A stretch of 64,000 nucleotides of DNA from the NCBI RefSeq assembly GCF_001931685.1, contig NZ_MOOY01000008.1:1-64000 (forward strand), read 5' to 3'. The translations under genes were made by a program, and so were the position numbers. Below, piece by piece: positions 24,327-33,152 of this stretch; within the stretch, counting starts at the first letter, position 1, and each line of letters opens with the position of its first letter. The notes under the pieces were generated by a model. It had not been told where the DNA came from and ran no database searches. It saw nothing but the letters and a program-made list of their open reading frames with translations. Origin of the DNA: Pararhizobium arenae (lineage in GTDB: Bacteria > Pseudomonadota > Alphaproteobacteria > Rhizobiales > Rhizobiaceae).

Positions 24327-24532
24327 TGGACAAGATACGCGAAGCCATGGGTCTTCTCGCCCGAACCTATCTCGGCCGCGAGGCAAGCGAAGAGGAACTC
24401 TCGGCCATGGGGCAGGAAATGGCGCGGGACGCCGCGTGGATCGCGCCCCATGCCTTTGGTCGTGATGGCGGGATGTTTCATCTGGAGACGAACAGCTTTT
24501 ACGCCATCCTGAATGCGGAGGTGCCGGAATGA
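24326..24532 (+). CDS. 68-residue protein coupled to the third amidase, candidate amidase partner
   Basis: MDKIREAMGLLARTYLGREA then SEEELSAMGQEMARDAAWIA, with a C-terminal HAFGRDGGMFHLETNSFYAI segment; no membrane span or known motif. The start uses the last A of the permease TGA and the stop overlaps the amidase ATG by four bases, so it is translated in lockstep with both. The arrangement recalls small GatC- or AtzG-type subunits encoded next to an amidase-signature subunit, but I see no clear similarity to either, and the function is inference only. Coding is supported by the coupling at both ends and by matching codon use. Confidence 0.72.
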   Translation: MDKIREAMGLLARTYLGREASEEELSAMGQEMARDAAWIAPHAFGRDGGMFHLETNSFYAILNAEVPE

Positions 24533-25941
24533 GCGATCTCGATCCGGCAACGCTTGTCGAGGCGGCAAGCCTCGTGCGAAGCGGCAAAGTCTCCTCCGTC
24601 GATCTGACGCTGGCAGCGCTGGAGCGGGCCGAGGCCACCCATGCCCGCCTCAATGCCTTCATCGAGATCGACCGGGACCGGGTACTCATGGCTGCTCGGG
24701 CTGCGGACACGGCCGTTGCCGAAGGGCGGCCGCTCGGATCGCTGCATGGCGTGCCGCTGGCGCACAAGGATATGTACGACCACGCAGGCAAGATCACCGG
24801 CTGCGGCTCGAAAATCCGGGCAGGTCACGTCGCCACAGCAAATGCCTCGGTCATCGATCGTCTTCAGGCGGCCGGCACGTTTTCCATTGGCCGACTGAAC
24901 ATGTCCGAATTCGCCATGGGCCCGACGGGCCACAACCACCATCATGGTCGCGCGATCAACCCGATCGATTCCACCCGCATCACCGGTGGCTCGTCGAGTG
25001 GATCGGGTGCCGCGGTGGGTGGCGGCGTGGTGCTTGCGGCGCTTGGGTCGGATACAGGCGGTTCCATCCGCCTGCCAGCGGCCTGCTGCGGTGTCGTCGG
25101 CATCAAGCCCACGCAAGGCCGCGTGCCCCGCACCGGCGTCATGCCGCTGTCCTTCTCGCAGGATTGCGTTGGCCCCCTTGCCCGCACGGTCGAGGATGCG
25201 TTCACGATCCTCAAGGTGATCAGCGGCCCAGATGGCAAGGATGGCACCTGTGTCGACGCAGGCCTCTCGCCCCTCTCGGAGGATGTCTCCGCGATCCGGA
25301 TCGGCCTCGGTGGCGGCATGTTCCTCGACGGCCTGACGGCAGAGGTCGGCGCTGCAATGGACGAAACGATCGCAGCGCTTGGTCCGCATGTCTCATCGGT
25401 CTCCGACATCGACATGCCCGACTTCGGTGGCATCGCTGAACTTGCCAATGTCGTCGCGATGAGCGAGGCGGCGGCGGTGCATTTCGACTGGATGCGGGAG
25501 CGGCCTGACGATTATGGCCCGCAGCTGCAGTCGCGCCTTGCGCAGGCGCTTGCCGTGCCGGCGCCGATCTATCTCAGGGCGTTGCAAATCCGGGCGCGCA
25601 TGCTGGAGGAGTTTCTGCAAGTCGCTTTCGCCGCCTGCGATGCGATCGTCGTTCCCGTCATGCCGTTCGTTGCGCCGCTCGATGCCGAGGTGAATGTCGG
25701 CGCCGGTCCGCGCATGAATGCGGTGCTGGCGGGCATGACGGTGTTTACCCGGCCGTTCTCGTTTCTCGGGCTGCCGGTCGTGACGCTGCCGGTCAAGAAC
25801 AGCAACGGCCTGCCGGTTGCGATCCAGATCGTAGCGCGGCCCTGGCGCGAGGACATCGCCGCCTCCGTCGCCCGCAAGCTCGAAACCGTGCTGGCCGTTG
25901 GCCGTTTCCAACCCCTTGAAACCATCCGCCCGGCCGCATGA
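24529..25941 (+). CDS. Amidase-signature hydrolase (third of three)
   Basis: A 470-residue amidase-signature enzyme with Lys in GVPLAHKDMYDHAGK, glycine-serine loop TGGSSSGSGAAVGGG and nucleophile segment SDTGGSIRLPAACCGVVG. The AHKDMYD form and the VVTLPVKNSNGLPVAIQIVA end are like AtzE/GatA-type amidases. It is the only one of the three encoded with the transporter arm and is coupled to the 68-residue gene, which suggests it may need that protein for folding or activity. Substrate unknown; probably an amide or carbamoyl intermediate of the compound taken up by the adjacent ABC system. Confidence 0.88.
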   Translation: MSDLDPATLVEAASLVRSGKVSSVDLTLAALERAEATHARLNAFIEIDRDRVLMAARAADTAVAEGRPLGSLHGVPLAHKDMYDHAGKITGCGSKIRAGHVATANASVIDRLQAAGTFSIGRLNMSEFAMGPTGHNHHHGRAINPIDSTRITGGSSSGSGAAVGGGVVLAALGSDTGGSIRLPAACCGVVGIKPTQGRVPRTGVMPLSFSQDCVGPLARTVEDAFTILKVISGPDGKDGTCVDAGLSPLSEDVSAIRIGLGGGMFLDGLTAEVGAAMDETIAALGPHVSSVSDIDMPDFGGIAELANVVAMSEAAAVHFDWMRERPDDYGPQLQSRLAQALAVPAPIYLRALQIRARMLEEFLQVAFAACDAIVVPVMPFVAPLDAEVNVGAGPRMNAVLAGMTVFTRPFSFLGLPVVTLPVKNSNGLPVAIQIVARPWREDIAASVARKLETVLAVGRFQPLETIRPAA

Positions 25942-25970
25942 TGCAGCCGTTATTTGCTAAGGAGTGATCC

Positions 25971-26501
25971 ATGAACGCCATGACCGCCATCACCGCAGAG
26001 ACCGACATCGCCGACGAACTCAGCCAGGCCGATTTTCGCAATGCCATGGCCAAGATGGGGGCTGCGGTCAACATCATCACGACGGACGGAGCGGGCGGTA
26101 GGGCGGGCTTTGCCGCCTCCGCCGTCTGCAGCGTCACGGACACGCCGCCGACCCTGCTGATCTGCCTGAACCGTTCCAGTTCCGTGTTCGAAACCTTTGA
26201 GACCAACAAGGCGCTCTGCGTCAACACGCTGAGCGGCGATCATGAAAAGCTCTCCGGCCTTTTCGGCGGCAAGACGCCTGTCGAGGAACGCTTTGCCGCC
26301 GCACGTTGGGAACGTGGTTTGACGGGTGCGCCCCGGCTGACCGATTCCGTGGTCTCCTTCGATTGCGTCGTCAATGACAGCGTCGATGTCGGTACCCACA
26401 AGGTCCTGTTCTGCCGGGTGGTGGCCATCCACGAAGGCGGCCCCGGCGAGGCGCTGATCTATTACCAGCGCGGCTATCACCGCATCAGTCACGTCTCATA
26501 G
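25971..26501 (+). CDS. RutF-like flavin reductase
   Basis: A 176-residue flavin reductase of the HpaC/RutF class: [59 protein letters not shown] and the end [12 protein letters not shown]. It reduces FMN with NAD(P)H and hands it to a partner monooxygenase; in the Rut pathway the partner is RutA. A clear AAGGAG ribosome-binding site precedes the ATG. Its likely partner here is the RutA-like enzyme at 16851, 8 kb away in the opposite arm, so the two halves of the locus must be expressed together, consistent with the shared operators. It ends the rightward operon. Confidence 0.9.
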   Translation: MNAMTAITAETDIADELSQADFRNAMAKMGAAVNIITTDGAGGRAGFAASAVCSVTDTPPTLLICLNRSSSVFETFETNKALCVNTLSGDHEKLSGLFGGKTPVEERFAAARWERGLTGAPRLTDSVVSFDCVVNDSVDVGTHKVLFCRVVAIHEGGPGEALIYYQRGYHRISHVS

Positions 26502-26544
26502 AAACCGTTGGAGGGCGTGTCATGACGGCTGGCGAGATGTCATG

Positions 26545-27222
26545 CTACCAGTCGATCGACTGCCCGCTGTACGAAAAGAACCCGCCCGTTTGTGAAGGCT
26601 GAAGGTTCGCGATGACCTTGAGAAGGCTTGCCGCCGCAAAGTCCGGTGTAAAGGTTTCATGACCTTTGGAATATGGTTGTGACAACCGGGTCGCGACCGT
26701 TCCGGGATGAAGTGTGAGCACGATTGCCTCCGGATGCGTTCGCGCGATCTCGATCGCCGCCGTCCTGACGATCTGGTTCTGCGCCGCTTTAGCAGCCCGA
26801 TAGGAAATCCATCCGCCCAGACGATTGTCGCCGATCGAGCCCACACGGGCGGACAAGGATGCGAATACGCCGCGTGTCTGACGAGGCAGCAGATGGTGGA
26901 AATGTTTGAGCAGAAGCGCTGGACCAACGGCGTTCACTCGAAACTGCGCCATCATACCGTCGGCGTCGAGCGTCTTGATCGTCTTTTCAGGGGATTTGCC
27001 GTCTATCACGAGCGCACCCGCTGCGTTGATGATCAGATCGAACGCGCCATGCTCGACACGAAACGCCTGCGCAGCGTCCGCAATCGACTTTTCGTCACCG
27101 ATGTCGAAGCCGTGCTCGCTTCGCGAGAGCGTTGCGATTGTTTCGAAGCCGGGATCCGCGTGCAAACGCTCAACAAGGGCTGCGCCGATGCCGCCCGACG
27201 ATCCGATCACCAGTGCCTTCAC
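26545..27222 (-). CDS. Short-chain dehydrogenase/reductase
   Basis: A 225-residue SDR with the nucleotide-binding motif ALVIGSSGGIGAALVER, NAAGAL (NNAG-equivalent), and active-site residues Ser in FASLSARVGSIGD and YxxxK in ISYRAAKAAQNQIV. The short form with a GHETFTPDFAA segment resembles CsgA/YciK-like oxidoreductases of unknown substrate. It faces the end of the RutF-like gene and is transcribed towards it, with 43 bases between the stops, so it is probably not part of that locus. Confidence 0.87.
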   Translation of the reverse strand: MKALVIGSSGGIGAALVERLHADPGFETIATLSRSEHGFDIGDEKSIADAAQAFRVEHGAFDLIINAAGALVIDGKSPEKTIKTLDADGMMAQFRVNAVGPALLLKHFHHLLPRQTRGVFASLSARVGSIGDNRLGGWISYRAAKAAQNQIVRTAAIEIARTHPEAIVLTLHPGTVATRLSQPYSKGHETFTPDFAAASLLKVIANLQPSQTGGFFSYSGQSIDW

Positions 27223-27284
27223 CGATCCTCTCCCGTTTTCGAATGATGATCGCGAGATACGACGCTGTCGCGTCGCTAACTCTG

Positions 27285-27818
27285 CTAGCGAGCCTCCGGA
27301 AACTCAAGTTTCCGCACGTCGTAGCCAAGCTCGCTCGCCTTGCGTACCATCCGTCTCAATTGTGCCTTCGAAGGCACCGTCCTCGAATATATCCAAAGAT
27401 CCGTCATCGATGGATTGGCACTGATGAACCAGCTTTTGTCCGGGGACTTGTAGAGAACCCAGTAATTGAACGTGATCAGCAGAGGATATCGCACACGCAT
27501 TTTTGCGTTGGTCGCACCGAAGTCCAAAATCTTTCCCGTACCTTCGACGGTCTTCAAACGGCCTTCCGGAGTGCCGACACGGCAGCCGTCCTCGACCAAA
27601 ACCTGGTCAGGTGTCTTGCCCTTCCGGTATGTCGAGTAACCCGCCACGCAGCCATCGGTGAGCCACATTGGCGTCCGCCCGATCTCCAGCCAGGTTCCCG
27701 TATAATGATCGGGTCCAACCTGGACGACTTTCGGTGCGGCGTGCGCTCCGCTTGCGGCGCCGATTATCAGAGCAAACATCAGGGCTAGCAGAAGGCGTGT
27801 GCTTCTATGTAGCGGCAT
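27285..27818 (-). CDS. Secreted lipocalin-like protein
   Basis: A 177-residue exported protein. Signal peptide STRLLLALMFALIIGAASGA, then the lipocalin signature YTGTWLEIGRTPMWL (GxW motif), KMRVRYPLLITFNYWVLY and the closing PSMTDLWIYSRTVP. It resembles Blc-type bacterial lipocalins that bind lipids in the envelope, though no lipobox Cys is present, so it is likely soluble in the periplasm. The start is fixed by GAGGAGATC just before ATG 27818; the longer open frame to 28007 has no such site. Confidence 0.85.
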   Translation of the reverse strand: MPLHRSTRLLLALMFALIIGAASGAHAAPKVVQVGPDHYTGTWLEIGRTPMWLTDGCVAGYSTYRKGKTPDQVLVEDGCRVGTPEGRLKTVEGTGKILDFGATNAKMRVRYPLLITFNYWVLYKSPDKSWFISANPSMTDLWIYSRTVPSKAQLRRMVRKASELGYDVRKLEFPEAR

Positions 27819-28049
27819 GGCGATCTCCTCTAAGTCTTTGTCACCTCTGCAGGGTCCACGCAAAGAACTCTCGGCGCAGGCCAAAGGTGAAGCATCCTGC
27901 GGGTATACGCAGGAGGAAACCGATCGGTTTCGCGATGTCGAAGAAAATGCGAGATTTTCGCAGAACTGGCGTTCTGATGACAAATTGGCGTTACAGCCTT
28001 GATCCAAACGAGCCTTTCGATTCCGCCAGCCAGAACCAAATGTCTCGGG

Positions 28050-29768
28050 TCATGAGAGCCATAAGGGCAATCCGGTCTCGGCCCTTCCAGTCAAGGCCGC
28101 TTCGGCGCAGGCAGCAATGTTGCCGAAACGAACTGTGCGGCCGGACAGGCCTGGTCCGTAATGTGCGTATTTCGCTGAGTTCGTCATGACGGAACGGGTG
28201 CGTGTCGGAAAGACGGGCTCGGAAATCGAGCACCAGCACAGATCGGGAAGAACCTGAACGCCGGACGTATGGAGGCGAGCGAGCGTACCGTCTTTACGAG
28301 CTTCGTCGATGATGTGCTGACCGGCCGTTACGATAAGCCCGACGTCAGGATGAAGCTGCCGGCCATCAAGGGCATTAGCAAGCAAGCAGCACTCTTCAAG
28401 CGATGCGTGAGGACTGCCGATGGCGACGAGCTGGATGTCTTCGGGTCCGTCGTTGAGGATATTCCAGGCTGAAATCATGTCATCCCGCGAAATTGTCACC
28501 GTATCGGCGTCAGGTGCAATCGCTGTTGCGGCTTCGGGTGTGACGCCCTCGATATGCAGCATCGGCGCTGCGGATGTGGTGCCGAATGCGGCGCACAGGG
28601 CCTTCAGATCGGTGCGCGAGGGCGGATTGCCGCAAAGGCCGACGATAATGCCGATCCGATCCGGCGCAGCCTTGCCGGCGAGGTAGCCGAGCAGCGGCCA
28701 AAAAGCATCGTCGATGGCATCCGGCATTTCGATCTTTATAATCCGTGTCGCCACACGGTTTTCATCGAGATAGACGCCGGTCCGCGGTGCGCGGCCGGTC
28801 AGTGCTATGCAGAGATCGAGAAAATCAGGATGTTTTGCCGTTCGGGCCCCCAGGACGCTGTTTGCAAAAACCACGGCATTCGATTCCGCCCAGGCGATGG
28901 CATCGCCCTGGTGCGGGGCGCTGTCGAGCAGATAGGGCGAACACGTAAAGGTCGGGCGACAGCCCATGCGCACATAGGCATCCGCAAGCCGCGCTGCCGG
29001 TGCGCCAAAGCTTGGCGCGACCCCTTGCTGCTGCCAGTTGCCATAATCCACCGAAATGGCGTTCATGGTCGTGGGAATACGCACCCGCGCGCCGTTTGCC
29101 GCCATGGCTTCGGCGAACGTCAGGTTGGCCGGGCTTGCATAGATGCAGCCATCGATATGCCCCTGGGTGACATCGATCAGGGACGTCGCGCCCTGTTGAG
29201 CGGCCATGGCGCAGATGATCCGCATCGCCTGAGCGACCGCCTTGCCCTCTTGTCCCGCGAGCATCGCCCGATCCTGATCCGTCAGGCTCAGGCTGTTGAC
29301 GCCAGGCGGCAACAGCGGAAGGTTGATCGTGCCCGACGTGATCGCCTTGGTGGTGATGGTAATCGTGCCCGCTGCCGAAAGCATCTCGAAATCGCGCTGT
29401 GCCAGCCGGATGACCGGAAGGTTCTTGCCGAACATTTCCATTGCCACGAGGGCGCCAAGCGTCAAGACGTCTTCTGCTTCACGGAAGACAAGGGCTGCGG
29501 GCGCCCGTCCCGTGAGGATCAGGTCGAGCAGCACACCCGAGCCCGAACAGGAACCGCGGCTGGTCGGCATGAACAGAATGCTGCCCGACAGGCAAACACC
29601 GTGCAAAGGGTGATGCACATCGATGACGCCGCCCGTTTCGGGATCGACCCCGCCCCAGAAACTCAGACCCTCCGCGGAGTTTATGACCGGTCCCGTCGCC
29701 GAACCCGGCAACACTGTTTGAGAAGCTGTCAAAGGTGAGCCCTTGGGTTCGATAGGGCATGCGAGCAT
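28050..29768 (-). CDS. Aconitase X, fused small and large subunits (cis-3-hydroxy-L-proline dehydratase type)
   Basis: A 572-residue protein that joins a small swivelling domain at the N-terminus (about 15-145; [40 protein letters not shown]) to the large AcnX domain (about 160-570; [57 protein letters not shown]). Fused AcnX enzymes of Agrobacterium and relatives are cis-3-hydroxy-L-proline dehydratases; archaeal two-subunit forms act on mevalonate 5-phosphate instead. Cysteines in [13 protein letters not shown] and CWCSISEP are candidates for binding the iron-sulfur cluster. No proline-racemase or transporter genes flank it, so its pathway partners must lie elsewhere. Confidence 0.88.
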   Translation of the reverse strand: MLACPIEPKGSPLTASQTVLPGSATGPVINSAEGLSFWGGVDPETGGVIDVHHPLHGVCLSGSILFMPTSRGSCSGSGVLLDLILTGRAPAALVFREAEDVLTLGALVAMEMFGKNLPVIRLAQRDFEMLSAAGTITITTKAITSGTINLPLLPPGVNSLSLTDQDRAMLAGQEGKAVAQAMRIICAMAAQQGATSLIDVTQGHIDGCIYASPANLTFAEAMAANGARVRIPTTMNAISVDYGNWQQQGVAPSFGAPAARLADAYVRMGCRPTFTCSPYLLDSAPHQGDAIAWAESNAVVFANSVLGARTAKHPDFLDLCIALTGRAPRTGVYLDENRVATRIIKIEMPDAIDDAFWPLLGYLAGKAAPDRIGIIVGLCGNPPSRTDLKALCAAFGTTSAAPMLHIEGVTPEAATAIAPDADTVTISRDDMISAWNILNDGPEDIQLVAIGSPHASLEECCLLANALDGRQLHPDVGLIVTAGQHIIDEARKDGTLARLHTSGVQVLPDLCWCSISEPVFPTRTRSVMTNSAKYAHYGPGLSGRTVRFGNIAACAEAALTGRAETGLPLWLS

Positions 29769-29845
29769 GCGGCGTAACAGATCATGACCCCTCTGCAGGC
29801 CATTGTCACCTCCCGATGTTAAGCCGCCCCGTCGATCTTATTTCA

Positions 29846-29870
29846 GGAACTTCGCAGGTGCTTGAGCGTT
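29846..29870 (+). promoter_or_regulatory. Perfect EcfG-type promoter of a 41-residue peptide gene
   Basis: GGAAC at 29846-29850, exactly 16 bases, then CGTT at 29867-29870, matching the general-stress sigma consensus. The peptide's ATG follows 28 bases later. Confidence 0.75.
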
Positions 29871-29898
29871 TGATTGACGAAGCAACAGGATATGCAAC

Positions 29899-30024
29899 AT
29901 GCGTTCGATTTTTATAGTCCTGCTCGGTTCGGTCCTGAGCATCCTCGCCGTCAAATATGCGAACAATACGCTCGCCAACGACGTGCCGATGGCAACGCCG
30001 GAGAATGCGGCGACCACGCTCTGA
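29899..30024 (+). CDS. 41-residue single-span membrane peptide of the general stress response
   Basis: ATG at 29899 after an AGGA element, ending with TGA at 30022. The product begins MRSIFIVLLGSVLSILAVKY and continues ANNTLANDVPMATPENAATT, giving one transmembrane helix near the N-terminus and a short polar tail. It is too short for ordinary ORF calling. Support comes from the perfect EcfG-type promoter just upstream, the ribosome-binding site and the terminator hairpin 39 bases after the stop. Function unknown; small stress-induced membrane peptides of this sort often tune transporters or envelope enzymes. Confidence 0.72.
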   Translation: MRSIFIVLLGSVLSILAVKYANNTLANDVPMATPENAATTL

Positions 30025-30062
30025 CCGAGTTCGCAGGTTTTGGTATGATCCCTGGCATGAGA

Positions 30063-30092
30063 AAGGCCCCAACCGCGAAGGGATGGGGCCTT
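30063..30092. terminator. Bidirectional terminator between two convergent stress genes
   Basis: AAGGCCCC (30063-30070) and GGGGCCTT (30085-30092) form a perfect 8-bp stem with a 14-base loop. It lies between the 41-residue gene (+) and the 118-residue gene (-), both with EcfG-type promoters. Confidence 0.7.
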
Positions 30093-30183
30093 AAATTTGC
30101 CCGGAGCGTTCGAATTCAACGAGCCTGACGAGTTTGTCGGTAACTGGTCAATATGCAACCCGCTTACCGTAAACCGAGCGCCG

Positions 30184-30552
<369 letters not shown>

Positions 30553-30574
30553 TTATAGATATATCTGTGGGAGA

Positions 30575-30599
30575 AACGGGAGATGGTACGCTTGGTTCC
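30575..30599 (-). promoter_or_regulatory. Perfect EcfG-type promoter of the 118-residue stress protein
   Basis: On the - strand GGAAC (30599-30595), 16 bases, CGTT (30578-30575). The start codon is 35 bases further on. Confidence 0.78.
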
Positions 30600-30620
30600 C
30601 CCTTGCGCTCGCCGGAAACG

Positions 30621-30649
30621 AAAAACGCCCGCCGGGAAAGGCGGGCGTT
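30621..30649 (-). terminator. metZ terminator
   Basis: AACGCCCGCC (30624-30633) pairs perfectly with GGCGGGCGTT (30640-30649) around six bases; on the - strand it runs into TTTTT. It lies 24 bases after the metZ stop. Confidence 0.88.
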
Positions 30650-30672
30650 CGGCAAGGCTGTGAAGGAACGGA

Positions 30673-31857
30673 TCAGGCTTTGACGGAGCGCAGCGCCCGG
30701 GCGAAGTCATCCAGAAGATCGGCGCCATCCTCGATACCGGCGGAGAAGCGCACGGTGCCGGGCGAAATGCCGAGTTCGGTGCGGGCCTCGTCCGAGAGGT
30801 TCTTGTGCGTCGTTGTCGCGGGGTGCGTGATCAGGCTCTTGGAATCGCCAAGATTGTTGGAGATCACGACGACATCGAGCGCGTTCTGCAACGCAAACGC
30901 CGCTTCCTTGCCGCCCTTCAGTTCAAAGCAGACGAGCGTCGAGCCACCGGTCATCTGGCGGGCGATGATGTCCGCCTGCGGATGATCCTTGCGGCCGGGA
31001 TAGATCACCTTGGCGACCTGAGGCTGCTCGGAGAGGAAATCGGCGATGCGGGCGGCGTTCTCCGTCTGCTGGCGAACGCGCAACGGCAGCGTCTCGATGC
31101 CCTTCAGCAGCGTCCACGCATTGAACGGGGACAGTGCCGGACCGGTGTGGCGGAAATAGTCGTGCAGGTTTTCATTGATCCAGTCCTTGCTCGACAAAAC
31201 GACGCCGCCAAGGCAGCGACCCTGACCGTCGATATGCTTGGTTGCGGAATAGACGACGACATGCGCGCCAAGCTCCAGTGGCTTCTGGAAGAGGGGAGTG
31301 GCAAAGACATTGTCGACGACGACGGTCGCACCGATTGCATTGGCGATCTTGGCGACGCCTTCGATATCCACGACCTCGAGTGTCGGATTGGTCGGGCTTT
31401 CCAGGAAAAAGACCTTGGTGTTCGGACGGACGGCGGCTTCCCAGTTCTTGAGATCACGGCCATCGACCAGGGTGCATTCGACGCCGTAGCGGGGCGCCAG
31501 CGTTTCGACCACGTAGCGGCAGGAGCCAAACAGCGCGCGGGCGGCGACAATATGATCGCCGGCCTTGACCTGGCAGAGGATGGCGGCGGTGACCGCGGCC
31601 ATGCCCGATGCAGTAGCACGGGCATCCTCGGCGCCTTCCAGCAGGCACATGCGCTTTTCGAACATATCGTTGGTCGGGCTGCCGTAACGCGCATAGATGA
31701 AGCCGTCGGTCTCGCCCTTGAAGCGCGCCTCGGCGGCCTCGGAGGAGTCATAGACGAAGCCCTGGGTGAGGAAGATCGCTTCGGAGGTTTCACCATGGTT
31801 GGAGCGGGTGGTTCCGCCATGTACGAGCTGCGTTGCCGGGCGCCAGTTCTTGCTCAT
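30673..31857 (-). CDS. metZ: O-succinylhomoserine sulfhydrylase
   Basis: A 394-residue PLP enzyme of the Cys/Met metabolism family. RPATQLVHGGTTRSNHGETS, FIYARYGSPTNDMFEKRM, VVDNVFATPLFQKPLELGA and the PLP-lysine site VVYSATKHIDGQGRCLGGVV identify it as MetZ, which makes homocysteine from O-succinyl- (or O-acetyl-) homoserine and sulfide. The gene is preceded by a SAM-II riboswitch and an intrinsic terminator, so high SAM should shut off its expression, and it ends with a strong terminator as a single-gene unit. Confidence 0.95.
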   Translation of the reverse strand: MSKNWRPATQLVHGGTTRSNHGETSEAIFLTQGFVYDSSEAAEARFKGETDGFIYARYGSPTNDMFEKRMCLLEGAEDARATASGMAAVTAAILCQVKAGDHIVAARALFGSCRYVVETLAPRYGVECTLVDGRDLKNWEAAVRPNTKVFFLESPTNPTLEVVDIEGVAKIANAIGATVVVDNVFATPLFQKPLELGAHVVVYSATKHIDGQGRCLGGVVLSSKDWINENLHDYFRHTGPALSPFNAWTLLKGIETLPLRVRQQTENAARIADFLSEQPQVAKVIYPGRKDHPQADIIARQMTGGSTLVCFELKGGKEAAFALQNALDVVVISNNLGDSKSLITHPATTTHKNLSDEARTELGISPGTVRFSAGIEDGADLLDDFARALRSVKA

Positions 31858-31876
31858 CGTCTGTCTCTTTCAAAAC

Positions 31877-31906
31877 AAAAAAACCGGCCGCAAAAGCAGG
31901 CCGGTT
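31877..31906 (-). terminator. Leader terminator between the SAM-II riboswitch and metZ
   Basis: On the - strand AACCGGCC (31906-31899) pairs with GGCCGGTT (31889-31882) followed by TTTTTTT (31883-31877). It lies directly after the aptamer and before the metZ start codon, and could act as the expression platform. Confidence 0.8.
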
Positions 31907-31915
31907 CGAAACCCG

Positions 31916-31973
31916 GCCTTTTTAGCTACTTGTTTAACGTGGCTGCAAGCCGACCGGCCAAATCACCACGGGA
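31916..31973 (-). promoter_or_regulatory. SAM-II riboswitch
   Basis: Read on the - strand the region begins CCGTGGTGATTTGGCC, then GGTCGGCTTGCAGCCACG, TTAAACAAGTAGC and TAAAAAGG. This is the compact SAM-II aptamer known in front of met genes in Agrobacterium and relatives: P1 from CGTGG with CCACG, and the conserved GCTAAAAAGG that forms the pseudoknot. S-adenosylmethionine binding represses the downstream gene, here metZ 59 bases away. Confidence 0.92.
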
Positions 31974-32048
31974 TAAAATTGCAATACTGCCGTTCCCGAC
32001 TTGCGTCAATTCCTGAGTTTTGGTTTCTCTGAAGGGAAACCTGATGGA

Positions 32049-33152
32049 ATGTCTATGGCGCGCGAAACTGGAATATTGGCGGATCGGGCGATCGCCGCTC
32101 TCTTCGAAGAGGGGCGCCTTGCAAGCGAGGCTGAGCTGGATGTCGATCAGATCCAACCGGCCAGTCTCGACCTGCGTCTGGGGTCCAGGGCTTTCCGTGT
32201 GCGGGCGAGCTTCATGCCAGGCCCCGGCCATCTGGTTGCCGACAAGCTGGACCGGCTGAAGCTGCATGTCATTGACCTGACCGAAGGCGCTGTGCTGGAA
32301 ACGGGCTGCGTCTACATCGTGCCGCTGATGGAGAGCCTCGATCTGCCGGCGATCATGTCGGCATCCGCCAACCCGAAGAGCTCTACCGGCCGTCTCGATA
32401 TCTTCACCCGCGTCATCACAGACCGCGCCCAGGAATTCGACAAGATCCCCGCTGGTTACCGGGGGCCGCTCTATCTCGAGATCAGCCCGCGCACGTTCCC
32501 GGTCATCGTGCGCCGCGGCTCGCGCCTCTCGCAGATACGCTTCCGCATCGGCCACGCGCTTCTGACAGAAGCTGAAGTGATGGCGCTGCACGAGAGCGAT
32601 GTGCTCGTCGCCAGCGAAACGCCCAATGTTTCGGGAGGCGGGATCGCGCTGTCGATCGACCTCAAGGGCACGGGGGCCGACGGTCTCATCGGGTACCGCG
32701 GCAAGCACCATACGGCGGTCGTCGATGTCGACAAGAAGGCCGAACACGGCATTTTCGATTTCTGGGAGCCGCTCTACAGCCGTGGCCGCGACGAACTGAT
32801 CCTCGATCCGGATGAATTCTATATTCTGGTCTCGCGGGAAGCGGTTCATGTGCCGCCGCTCTACGCCGCCGAGATGACGCCGTTCGATCCCCTGGTCGGC
32901 GAGTTCCGGGTGCATTACGCGGGTTTCTTCGACCCCGGTTTCGGCCACGCCTCTGCCGGCGGCACCGGCAGCCGCGCGGTTCTCGAAGTCAGGAGCCATG
33001 AGGTTCCTTTCATTCTGGAACACGGGCAGATCGTCGGCCGGCTGGTCTATGAGCACATGATGGAGCGGCCCGAAGGCCTTTACGGCCTGCTTGGCACGTC
33101 GAATTATCAGGCTCAGGGCCTGAAACTCTCCAAGCATTTTCGGTCTGAGTAG
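32049..33152 (+). CDS. dcd: dCTP deaminase, double-length alphaproteobacterial form
   Basis: About 367 residues, nearly twice the length of E. coli Dcd, with two dUTPase-like trimeric folds in tandem. The first half has ILADRAIAALFEEGRL, DVDQIQPASLDLRLGSRAF and SASANPKSSTGRLDIFTRVI; the second has GGIALSIDLKGTGADG, LILDPDEFYILVSREAVHVP and VRSHEVPFILEHGQIVGRLV. Such proteins are annotated as 2'-deoxycytidine 5'-triphosphate deaminase and supply dUTP for dTTP synthesis. Two close ATGs (32049 and 32055) follow GATGGA; the upstream open frame to 32001 overlaps the divergent metZ control region and is unlikely to be translated. Confidence 0.86.
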   Translation: MSMARETGILADRAIAALFEEGRLASEAELDVDQIQPASLDLRLGSRAFRVRASFMPGPGHLVADKLDRLKLHVIDLTEGAVLETGCVYIVPLMESLDLPAIMSASANPKSSTGRLDIFTRVITDRAQEFDKIPAGYRGPLYLEISPRTFPVIVRRGSRLSQIRFRIGHALLTEAEVMALHESDVLVASETPNVSGGGIALSIDLKGTGADGLIGYRGKHHTAVVDVDKKAEHGIFDFWEPLYSRGRDELILDPDEFYILVSREAVHVPPLYAAEMTPFDPLVGEFRVHYAGFFDPGFGHASAGGTGSRAVLEVRSHEVPFILEHGQIVGRLVYEHMMERPEGLYGLLGTSNYQAQGLKLSKHFRSE

